This document shows, one piece after another, positions 57,206 through 64,000 of a stretch of 64,000 bases of DNA. The position numbers were made by a program, and so were the translations under genes. Location: positions 1,302,001-1,366,000 of the forward strand of contig CAVXVO010000005.1 in assembly GCA_963765295.1 (NCBI GenBank), written 5' to 3'. Position 1 is the first letter of the stretch. Each line of letters begins with the position of its first letter. The stretch is from PALSA-612 sp963765295 (GTDB taxonomy: Bacteria; Actinomycetota; Thermoleophilia; Gaiellales; Gaiellaceae). A model generated the notes under the pieces. That model did no database searches and was not told the DNA's origin. It saw only the letters and a program-made list of their open reading frames with translations.

Positions 57206-58851
57206 ATGGAAACGGCGTCCCTGAGCGGAAACCGCCTGCGGGCCTTGCTCGAGGCCGGGATCGCGATGACCTCCGAGCTCACGCTCGACACGCTCCTGCA
57301 GCGCATCGTCGAGCTCTCCGCACAGCTCACGGGCGCCCGCTATGCGGCGCTCGGCGTCATCGACCGCAGCGGCTCGCAGCTCGAGCGCTTCCTGACGACC
57401 GGCATCGACGCGGAGACTCACGCCGCGATCGGCGACCTCCCGCGCGGGCGCGGCATCCTCGGAGCGCTGATACAGGAGGCGCATCCCCTGCGACTGCACG
57501 AGCTGTCCCAGGATCCACGATCGGTCGGCTTCCCGCCCGGCCATCCGCCGATGCACACGTTCCTCGGCGTCCCGATCATGCTCCGCGGTATCGCCTACGG
57601 GAACCTCTATCTGACGGAGAAGGAGGGGAGCGAGCACTTCACCGAGGAGGACCAGGAGCTCGTGCTGCTGCTCGCCGGCCAGGCCGCCGTCGCGATCGAG
57701 AACGCGCGGCTGTACGAGGCCGCGACGCGCTGGTCGCGCCAGCTCGAGTCGCTGAACGAGATCGGCAACGCGCTCGCGACCGAGACCGATCTCGATCGGC
57801 TGCTCGACCTCGTCTGCCGGCGGCTGCGCGAGCTGCTCGGAGCGCGGCTCGTCACCGTCGCGCTGCCGTTCGGGCCCGAGGACCTGCGGTTCACCGCGGC
57901 CGCCGGAGAGGGCGCGTCGGAGCTCGTGGGCCGCGTGACGACGAGGAACGGATCGAAGAGCGGCCGCGTGCTCGATCGCCGCCGCAGCGAGCGCAGCGAC
58001 TCCGTGCTCGACGACCCCGAGGTCGACCACGACGTCACGCGCCGCGTCGCGGCCAGAACCGGGTTGTGGGTGCCTCTGATCGCCCGCGACGACGCCATCG
58101 GCGTCATCGCCGCACACGACAAGGAAGGCCGCGACCCGCGCTTCTCCGACGACGACCTTCGCCTCGCAGAGACGTTCGCCACCCGCGCCGCCGTCGCCGT
58201 CGACCTCTCGGAACGGGTCGCGCGCGACTCGCTCCGGCGCGTCGGTTGCAGCCCAGGAGCAGGAGCGGGCGCGGCTCGCCCGCGAGCTCCACGACGAAAC
58301 CGGCCAGGCGCTGACCTCGATCCTGCTCGGCCTCAAGGCGACTCGAGGACACCGTCACGAGCAGCAACGCCCGCGAAGCCGTGGCCGACCTGCGGGACCG
58401 CGTCGTCCGAACGCTCCAGGACGTGCGCCGGCTGGCGGTCGAGCTCCGGCCGAAGGCGCTCGACGACTTCGGCCTCGTCCCCGCGCTCGAACGGCTGACA
58501 GAGGGGTTCGCGGAGCAGACCGGCATCGCAGTCGACTTCGAGGCGACGGGAGTCGCGCGCCTGCCGGCGGAGGTCGAGACCGCGCTCTACCGCATCGTCC
58601 AGGAGTCGCTCACGAACGTCGCCAAGCACGCGGAGGCACACAGGGTCAGCATCGTCGCGAACCGGCTTGGGACGGTCGTCACCACGGTGATCGAGGACGA
58701 CGGCTGCGGCTTCGATCCCGAGCGTGCAGGCGAGGACCGCTTCGGGCTGCAGGGGATGCGCGAGCGCACGGCGCTGCTCGACGGCGAGCTCCGCGTCGAG
58801 TCGCGGTCCGGTGCGGGCACTACTCTCGTCGTCCAGGTGCCGCTGCCATGA
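57206..58851 (+). CDS. DevS-like sensor histidine kinase with two GAF domains, two apparent frameshifts
   Basis: About 548 residues. GAF 1 covers about residues 12-155 and GAF 2 about 175-320. HisKA_3 has ELHDETGQAL as phospho-acceptor, and the ATPase has IVQESLTNVAKHAEAH and DDGCGFDPE. GAF 1 carries His113 in GHPPMHTFLGVP and Tyr135 in GNLYLTEK, 22 residues apart, the same spacing as the haem ligand His149 and distal Tyr171 of mycobacterial DevS. I infer haem-based O2/NO/CO or redox sensing. Breaks near 58244 and 58341 each need one base removed. Leaderless start: TACGCT six bases before ATG. Confidence 0.88.
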
Positions 58852-59486
58852 GTGTCCGGGTCCTCATCGTCGACGACCACGCCGTTGTGCGGGCGGGCCT
58901 CAAGCTGCTCATCGACGCCGAGGACGACCTCGAGGCGGTCGGAGAGGCGGGGAACGCGCGCGACGCCGTCTTCGAGGTGCGGTCTCTGAAGCCGGACGTG
59001 ATCCTGCTCGACATCGTCATGCCCGACCGGAGCGGCCTCGAAGCGTTGCCCGAGCTGCTGCAGGAGCACGGCGAGGCGAGGGTGCTCGTGCTGTCGATGC
59101 AGGACGACCCGCGCTACGTGCGTGAGGCGTTCGCGGTCGGCGCCAGCGGTTACGTGCTCAAGGAAGCCGCCGACACCGAGCTCGTGACCGCGATCCGCGA
59201 GGTCGCGAAGGGCGGTCGGTACGTCCACCCGGAGCTGGGCGCACGCCTTGTCGCGGCCGAGGCCGAAGCGGAACGCCGAGCCGACGAGGATCCGCTCTCG
59301 GAGCGCGAGCGCGAGGTGCTTCGGCTGCTCGCGCTCGGCCATACGAACCAGGAGATCGCCCAGATGCTGTTCATCTCGGTGCGGACGGCCGAGACGCACC
59401 GGGCCCACATCATGCAGAAGCTCCGCCTGTCGAGCCGTGCCGAGCTCGTCCGCTACGCGCTCGCCCACGGCCTGCTCGAGGAATAG
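58848..59486 (+). CDS. DevR/NarL-type response regulator
   Basis: 212 residues. The receiver domain holds Asp9/Asp10 and the phospho-acceptor Asp55 in VILLDIVMPD. The C-terminal LuxR-type helix-turn-helix is LSEREREVLRLLALGHTNQE then ISVRTAETHRAHIMQKL. Its ATG overlaps the kinase stop (ATGA), so the two are a coupled pair. It is the natural candidate for binding the palindromes of this region. A hairpin follows 14 bases after the stop. Confidence 0.93.
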   Translation: MSVRVLIVDDHAVVRAGLKLLIDAEDDLEAVGEAGNARDAVFEVRSLKPDVILLDIVMPDRSGLEALPELLQEHGEARVLVLSMQDDPRYVREAFAVGASGYVLKEAADTELVTAIREVAKGGRYVHPELGARLVAAEAEAERRADEDPLSEREREVLRLLALGHTNQEIAQMLFISVRTAETHRAHIMQKLRLSSRAELVRYALAHGLLEE

Positions 59487-59500
59487 ACCCGGACGCACGA

Positions 59501-59520
59501 AGGCCGCCCTGCGGCGGCCT
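59501..59520 (+). terminator. Terminator hairpin after response regulator
   Basis: AGGCCGCC and GGCGGCCT form an eight-bp stem with a four-base loop between the regulator and a convergent gene. No T-run. Confidence 0.75.
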
Positions 59521-59543
59521 CCATGCCGGACGGTGGAGCGGAT

Positions 59544-60284
59544 CTACGCGGGGGTCGGAACCCCCTCGTCCTTCGCCTTGTGAGCGAAGCTGAACATGCC
59601 CTGCGGACTCCGGAGCGCACCCCCGATGGCGAGGATGCCGAATCCGATTCCCGAGAGCAGCAAAGCGATGCCGACGACGATCCCGAACAGCGAGATCTGA
59701 TCGGCCATGTAGCTCGCGTTGAGCGCCGTCGACAGGGCGACCTGGTCGATCCAGAGGTTCCTCGCCCCGTTGGCGACCGGCTGCTTGGTGGTCGCGTCGA
59801 CCTGGGCGTACTTGGCGACGACCGCGTCAGACGCGCTCGGCGACAGGGCGCCCTCGCCGTCGGTGTACTTGAACGGCGTGTCCGGCTTCGCCATGTAACG
59901 GCCCATCTGCGAGTAGACGAGACCGCTGGTCCCGCCCATCGCATGGATGAACATGTACTGCGCGAAGCAGCGGGCCGAGCTGCCGTCGGCGACCTGGTTG
60001 CCGGCGACAGAGCAGCCGGGAACCGTCACGGCCGACGGTGTGAACGTGACGCCAACCGCCTTGAACTTCTTCACCAGCGCGTTCTGGCTGGCCGTGATCC
60101 CGGCCACCTCGCCGGCGATCGCCTTCGAGTTTGACGCCATGTCGGGCGTGCCCGTGATCTGCTGGGTCTTGAGGTTCGCGCTGACCGTGTCACGGCCGCT
60201 CGAAGCCATCACGATCGACGCGATGCCGAACGCGATCAGGACCGCCGCTGCGACGATCCCTCCGATTTCCAATACCTTGCGCAT
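59544..60284 (-). CDS. Membrane protein with large exported domain, unknown
   Basis: 246 residues. One N-terminal helix (EIGGIVAAAVLIAFGIASIV) and one near the C-terminus (ISLFGIVVGIALLLSGIGFGI) enclose an exported domain of about 150 residues. That domain has two cysteines, in VPGCSVAG and SSARCFAQYM, that could form a disulfide. No family was recognised. AAGGAG precedes ATG 60284. Palindrome 5 is centred 53 bp before GACACT upstream, so it seems part of the same regulon; DsbA/VKOR next door could oxidise its cysteines. Confidence 0.75.
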   Translation of the reverse strand: MRKVLEIGGIVAAAVLIAFGIASIVMASSGRDTVSANLKTQQITGTPDMASNSKAIAGEVAGITASQNALVKKFKAVGVTFTPSAVTVPGCSVAGNQVADGSSARCFAQYMFIHAMGGTSGLVYSQMGRYMAKPDTPFKYTDGEGALSPSASDAVVAKYAQVDATTKQPVANGARNLWIDQVALSTALNASYMADQISLFGIVVGIALLLSGIGFGILAIGGALRSPQGMFSFAHKAKDEGVPTPA

Positions 60285-60391
60285 CTTCCGCTCCTTCCGG
60301 TCCGGCCGGGTCCCGTCCATCGGGCCCGACTGTGTTTCGCGGAGTGTCGGGTCAGGCGCCTGCGCGGCAATCAGCGCGAACACGGAACCTG

Positions 60392-60410
60392 CCTGCGGGA
60401 TTTCCGTAGG
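60392..60410. promoter_or_regulatory. Palindrome 5 of proposed DevR-like regulon
   Basis: CCTGCGGGATTTCCGTAGG, arms CCTGCGG/CCGTAGG with one mismatch, centred at 60401. It is 53 bp before GACACT (60348-60343, minus strand) of the gene ending at 59544. It lies directly after the VKOR stop. Confidence 0.6.
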
Positions 60411-60836
60411 TCAGGCGGCGGCCGGCACGCCGCGTTGAGCGACGACGAACCGCAACCAGGTGGCGATCGCGAGCAGCGTGACGACCACGTCGCTGGCCAC
60501 GCACCACTGGCAGATCGCATGGATCAGGAAGAGCTGCGCGACGAGCAGGTAGGCGCTGAAGACGACGCCCACGGCCGCCAGCCCGAAGCCGACGGCCGCA
60601 GCCGTCGGGCCGGAAGCGAACGCGGTTCCGAGGATCGCGGCGTAGGCCGCCAGGCCGAGAACGGCGACGGGAACCCCCGCGATCACCGCGTAGCGCGAGT
60701 GCTGGACGGTCTCGCAGCCGCCGGTCGCGCAGTAGAGCTGCACGCCCGAGTAGCGGGCGTAGGTCAGGTAGGAGGCGATCGCGAGGCCGGCGAGAGCAAG
60801 CACTCCGATCGCCGGCCGGAGGCGGCGCTCCGTCAC
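60411..60836 (-). CDS. Vitamin K epoxide reductase family protein
   Basis: 141 residues with four helices. The loop cysteines are in YCATGGCETVQHSRYA and the redox pair in CQWCVASD. Bacterial VKOR re-oxidises DsbA using quinone, the actinobacterial counterpart of DsbB. Start GTG 60836 lies 11 bases after the DsbA-like stop, so the partners are in one operon. Confidence 0.93.
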   Translation of the reverse strand: MTERRLRPAIGVLALAGLAIASYLTYARYSGVQLYCATGGCETVQHSRYAVIAGVPVAVLGLAAYAAILGTAFASGPTAAAVGFGLAAVGVVFSAYLLVAQLFLIHAICQWCVASDVVVTLLAIATWLRFVVAQRGVPAAA

Positions 60837-60847
60837 GCCGGCTTCCC

Positions 60848-61633
60848 TCAGCCCGCGAGGAGCTGGTCGAGCGCCGGCGTGAACGCGCTCGCGTCCAGGC
60901 TCGAGATCGGCAGATACTGGAGCTGCTGCCCCGTCCGCCCGACCTCGAAGCTCGGCGTCCTGATCTGCGCGCCCATCAGGGCCCGGGCCTGCGCGCGGTA
61001 CTTCGCGAGCTGCGCCTGCGTTGCGGCGGCCGTACGGTCGCGGAGCCACGTCGGAACCGCGAGCCCGGGGATCGCCTTCGCGACGCTCCCCAGCTTGGAT
61101 TCGGTCACCCAGCCGCTGTTCTCCTGCCCCTGGTTGCGGTAGAGGAGGTCGATCATGTTCCAGCCCTTGTTCTGCGCGCCCGCGGCGATCACCGCCTTCA
61201 GGGCCGTGTCCGAATCCGCCCCGATGAACGCAAGGCCTCGGAACTCGAGCCGCACCTTGCCGTTGCGCACGTAGTCGCGCACGATCGTCGGCAGCGTGGC
61301 GACCGCATAGTCGCGGCAGACCGGGCACTGGAGATCGCCGTACTCGACGAGCGTGACCGGCGCCATCGGGCTTCCGAGCGCGAGCCCCTGTTGCGGAATG
61401 CCGTTGAACAGCGCCTGCGTCGCCGGGCCGCCGCTGAGACCTGTCGACGACGTCCCGCCCCCGCTCGAACCGGTGACGCTGACGCCGATCAGGATCCCGG
61501 CGAGCACGACCACGCCGACGGCGACGATCACGATCAGCCGCCTCGGGGTCAGCCACGATGCCGAGGTCGACGAGGCCGGCACGGAGTGCTTCCCGCGCTG
61601 CTTCGGCGACTGGACCGTCGGGTTGTGTGCCAT
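60848..61633 (-). CDS. Membrane-anchored DsbA-like thiol oxidoreductase
   Basis: 261 residues. One N-terminal membrane helix (LIVIVAVGVVVLAGILIGV) and a thioredoxin-fold domain with the active site in GDLQCPVCRDY. It should introduce disulfides in exported proteins, kept oxidised by the VKOR next to it. ATG 61633 has TAGCCT six bases before it (leaderless). A perfect but everted palindrome is centred 55 bp before that hexamer. Confidence 0.93.
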   Translation of the reverse strand: MAHNPTVQSPKQRGKHSVPASSTSASWLTPRRLIVIVAVGVVVLAGILIGVSVTGSSGGGTSSTGLSGGPATQALFNGIPQQGLALGSPMAPVTLVEYGDLQCPVCRDYAVATLPTIVRDYVRNGKVRLEFRGLAFIGADSDTALKAVIAAGAQNKGWNMIDLLYRNQGQENSGWVTESKLGSVAKAIPGLAVPTWLRDRTAAATQAQLAKYRAQARALMGAQIRTPSFEVGRTGQQLQYLPISSLDASAFTPALDQLLAG

Positions 61634-61691
61634 GTCTGCAGGCTAGGAACCGTCGGCCGCAAGGCTCATCAGAGCGCCCCCTGAACGCCTC

Positions 61692-61708
61692 TCCGTAGCT
61701 TCTACGGA
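61692..61708. promoter_or_regulatory. Everted palindrome upstream of dsbA-like gene
   Basis: TCCGTAG-CTT-CTACGGA, a perfect 7-3-7 palindrome centred at 61700, 55 bp before TAGCCT. Its arms resemble the CCGTAG half-site of palindrome 5 but point the other way. It overlaps the stop of the next gene. Confidence 0.4.
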
Positions 61709-62838
61709 AGCGGACGGCCGTGCACTGTGCCGCCGACCGAGCCGGCGCCGCGGATCACGAGGTCGAGCCGGACGCGGTAGCGACGGCCCTGCGGGTCGGT
61801 CACGTCGGCGTCGATCCTCGTCCCGGCGAGACCGACGACCGTGCCCGACGACCACGCGGGCGCCCCGGTCGGGAGCAGCCCGACGACGCTGTCCGTCATC
61901 TCGACGCCGCCGCCGTCGATCGGGAAGCCGCGCAGCGCGAGGTGCACGCGGCCGCGAAAGCCGCCGGTGGCCTTCCCGTCGACCGTGACGACGACGAGGC
62001 CCCGGTCGCTCGAGCTCTCTCCGATCCGGCCGCGGAGCGAGGCCACGAAGCTGCCGCTCGGCAGCGAGCTCGGGCGCGCGGAGACCTTCGGCGCGGCGCG
62101 GACGACCTGGCGGCGGGCGATCGTCGCTTCCCGTCCCGTGGGCGCGTGCGCGAGCAGGGTCGACGGTGTCCCCGCGCGGGCCGCCCAGCCGGGCTCGAGC
62201 GGCCCGCCGCGCGCCCAGACCAGGAGTCCGACCACCACCGCGACCGTGCCGAGCGTGGCACCCGCCCGCACGGCCGGCAACGCGTCGCGCGAGGCGAGGA
62301 GCCGCCACACGACGGCGGCCAGGACGCTCAACCCGCTCGCGACGCCGAGGAAGAGGAGCCAGCCCGTGCGTGCGTCGCTCCCCGTCCCGAGCGAGTGCAT
62401 CAGCGCCACCGGCCACGATGCGTAGGCGAGCCAGTGCACCGCCTTCCAGGCGCGCGTGCCGATGCGGCGGCGCAGGAAGCTGGTCAGGATCAGAGCGAGC
62501 AGGAGATCGAAGGCGACGGTGCCGAGCCCGAGCCAGAACGGCCGGTACGGCGACAGGAACGGGATGAACGCGTCGACGAGCCCGATCGGCGCAAACGAGT
62601 CGACGATCGTCGTCACGACGTGGATGGCCGTGAACGCGAGCGCCAGCAGCGTGATGTTCCGGTGCAGCCCGTAGACGAGGAACCGCGGCCAGCGGTCGGT
62701 CTTCCAGCGGGTCGTGTTCGCCACTCCGAGCACGACGGACGCCGTCAGCAGGATCAGCGCGACCGCGCCCGAGCCGCGCGTCAGGTACCAGAGCTCCTTG
62801 CCGTTGCCGGACGCCGCGAGGACGAGGCTCATGCTCAC
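61702..62838 (-). CDS. Ferric-reductase-like transmembrane protein
   Basis: 378 residues. Six helices in the first 230 residues carry paired histidines in LVYGLHRNITLLALAFTAIH and WKAVHWLAYASW/LMHSLG, the usual b-haem ligands of the ferric reductase/MsrQ-like family. The last 150 residues form an outer domain with no recognised cofactor site. It may pass electrons across the membrane to metal or repair substrates. GTG 62838 overlaps the upstream stop (GTGA); ATG 62832 is the alternative. Confidence 0.85.
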   Translation of the reverse strand: MSMSLVLAASGNGKELWYLTRGSGAVALILLTASVVLGVANTTRWKTDRWPRFLVYGLHRNITLLALAFTAIHVVTTIVDSFAPIGLVDAFIPFLSPYRPFWLGLGTVAFDLLLALILTSFLRRRIGTRAWKAVHWLAYASWPVALMHSLGTGSDARTGWLLFLGVASGLSVLAAVVWRLLASRDALPAVRAGATLGTVAVVVGLLVWARGGPLEPGWAARAGTPSTLLAHAPTGREATIARRQVVRAAPKVSARPSSLPSGSFVASLRGRIGESSSDRGLVVVTVDGKATGGFRGRVHLALRGFPIDGGGVEMTDSVVGLLPTGAPAWSSGTVVGLAGTRIDADVTDPQGRRYRVRLDLVIRGAGSVGGTVHGRPLP

Positions 62839-63188
62839 GAACCCCCGGAGACGACGACGGGCGGCGAATACGCCGGGACCGGCGGGGCGGGCGGCGGCTG
62901 CGGCGCAGGGGACCCACTCGCCGCGGGCGGGGGCGGCGGGCTGCTCGTCGCCGCGCCTTCCTGGTCACGAAGCGGCGGCAGCGCGGGCGGGGGCGGCACG
63001 CGCGTCGCGCGAACTACGGGAACAAGGCGTCGCGGCGCCGCGACCCGGCGGACGATTCGGGGATGGTGCTTGCCGGAGTTGCTCGCCGCAGCCAGGCCGG
63101 CGAACACGGCGGTCAGCGCGGCGGTGACGATCCCGACCTTGCGCGTGACCGAGCGCAGGCGTTGCAGGCCCGCGTTGCGGGCGTGCAT
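62835..63188 (-). CDS. Small anchored Pro-rich protein
   Basis: 117 residues. One membrane helix (KVGIVTAALTAVFAGLAAAS) follows a short basic N-terminus. The outer part is Pro/Ala-rich with runs such as PPPPPAASGSPAPQPPPAPP. ATG 63188 has GGAGAG upstream; GTG 63218 would add ten residues. It is coupled to the ferric-reductase-like gene and may be its surface partner. Unknown otherwise. Confidence 0.65.
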   Translation of the reverse strand: MHARNAGLQRLRSVTRKVGIVTAALTAVFAGLAAASNSGKHHPRIVRRVAAPRRLVPVVRATRVPPPPALPPLRDQEGAATSSPPPPPAASGSPAPQPPPAPPVPAYSPPVVVSGGS

Positions 63189-63263
63189 TCTGGCTCTCCG
63201 CTCGCGCGCAGTCGGCACGCGAACAGTCGACCAGGAACAGATGAGCCGGCAATGAGACGGCGG

Positions 63264-64000
63264 CTAGTGCGGCGCCGCGACGGCCGCAGCCGGGCGTGCC
63301 GCGTCCCGGACGGGTACCGCACGCTCGAGCGCGATCCAGACGTCGGCGCCTCCTCCGGCGCGGTCCGTGGTACCCGCCTCTCCCCCGTGTGCGCGGGCGA
63401 TCACGTCGACGATCGCGAGGCCGAGCCCGGTGCCGCTGCGTCCGCGTGCCTCGTCGGCACGGCTGAACCGGTCGAAGGCGCGCGCTGCGAAGCCGGGCGG
63501 GAAGCCCGGGCCTTCGTCGGCGACGTGCAGCTCGACGAGGCTCCCCCGCTCGCGTGCGGCGAGCTCGATCGTCCCCGCGCCGTACCTCAACGCGTTCTCG
63601 ACCAGGTTGCCGAGCGCCTGCTCGATCCGTGCGGGGTCGGCGAGAACCGCGAGGTTGCCCGCATCGAGGATGCGCAGCTCGCGGCCCTCCGCGTCGGCGC
63701 GCGCTGCGAACCGCTCGGCGGTGGAGCGGAGCAGGCTCTCCGCCTCCACGCGCTCGGGCCTGACCGGCAGGCCGCTCTGGTCGGAATGCGCGATCAGGAG
63801 CATGTCCTCGGCGAGCGACGTGAGACGCTCCGTCTCCTCGGCCGCCGACCGGAGCGCCGCCTCGAGCTCGGCGTGGCTTCGCCGCCGGCGGAGGGCGAGC
63901 TCGAGCTCGGTCTTGAGCAGGGCGAGCGGCGTCCGCAGCTCGTGGCTCGCGTCGGCGACGAAGCGCCGCTCGTGCTCGATCGAGTCCTCGAGGCGCCCGA
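63264..64000 (-). CDS. Sensor histidine kinase, N-terminal part outside window
   Basis: The C-terminal 245 residues of a HisKA/HATPase kinase. The phospho-acceptor box is FVADASHELRTPLALLKTE, followed by NLVENALRYG (N box), DEGPGFPPG (G1) and SGTGLGLAIVDVIARAHGG (G2). The sensor half lies beyond the right edge. A response regulator is expected upstream but is not seen. It is on the same strand as the Pro-rich and ferric-reductase-like genes and may control them. Confidence 0.92.
   Translation of the reverse strand, partial: GRLEDSIEHERRFVADASHELRTPLALLKTELELALRRRRSHAELEAALRSAAEETERLTSLAEDMLLIAHSDQSGLPVRPERVEAESLLRSTAERFAARADAEGRELRILDAGNLAVLADPARIEQALGNLVENALRYGAGTIELAARERGSLVELHVADEGPGFPPGFAARAFDRFSRADEARGRSGTGLGLAIVDVIARAHGGEAGTTDRAGGGADVWIALERAVPVRDAARPAAAVAAPH

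Overview
The window is a high-GC (about 70%) chromosomal segment of an actinobacterium, most likely class Thermoleophilia (Gaiellales-like). Supporting traits are a GlgC/GlgM/GlgE/GlgB maltose-1-phosphate pathway, a Gram-positive SOS box in front of lexA, an actinobacterial-type acyl-CoA carboxylase alpha chain, a bacterial type A RNase P RNA, frequent GTG starts, ATGA/GTGA gene overlaps and many leaderless starts (TAnnnT, six bases, then ATG or GTG). No phage, insertion sequence, CRISPR array or rRNA was seen. The taxon is an inference; no 16S gene is present.

Layout. 0-5 kb: sucC (cut by the window edge), biotin carboxylase/BCCP, pgsA, a membrane HD-GYP protein and a LuxR regulator. 5-15 kb: a principal-type sigma factor, topA, then an overlapping run plsC-like / 5'-3' exonuclease / histone-deacetylase-like / VOC protein, followed by rnpB, a zinc-ribbon ORF, lexA, tRNA-Leu(GAG), secG and an aquaporin. 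15-24 kb: GT4 glycosyltransferase, methylmalonyl-CoA mutase large subunit, a fused MoaD-MoaE, an M50 peptidase, a LOG protein, selA, selB and a nucleotidyltransferase/thymidylate-kinase-like fusion. 24-32 kb: a secreted four-repeat metallophosphatase, GT2, ATP-grasp, GNAT, HtrA, TetR, DinB. 32-41 kb: the glycogen/alpha-glucan cluster. 41-46 kb: a cell-surface locus led by an ECF sigma factor fused to an anti-sigma-like zinc motif and a membrane segment. 46-64 kb: a stress/redox region with CBS-BON, RtcB, GAPDH, universal stress protein, P-type ATPase, a Pat-like GNAT/acyl-CoA synthetase, malic enzyme, a DevS-like kinase with a DevR-like regulator, DsbA/VKOR and a ferric-reductase-like membrane protein.

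The most interesting system is in 47.4-61.7 kb. Five palindromes of the form CCTGCGGG-TTT-CCCGCAGG (with variants) lie 53-54 bp upstream of a -10-like hexamer, that is at about -65, in front of CBS-BON, gap-usp, the acyl-CoA synthetase-P-ATPase operon, malic enzyme and a membrane protein. A sixth, everted palindrome sits at nearly the same place before dsbA. The kinase encoded inside this region keeps the His/Tyr pair, at the same spacing, that binds and faces heme in mycobacterial DevS. I infer a dormancy/hypoxia-type regulon with a DNA site different from the mycobacterial one.

A second property affects the annotation. About 26 apparent frameshifts interrupt 14 otherwise intact conserved genes, and nearly all are single-base insertions directly after a CG dinucleotide. 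With those bases removed the reading frames close and gene lengths come out in whole codons. This looks like systematic consensus error rather than gene decay, so these genes are annotated as full length with the shift positions noted.
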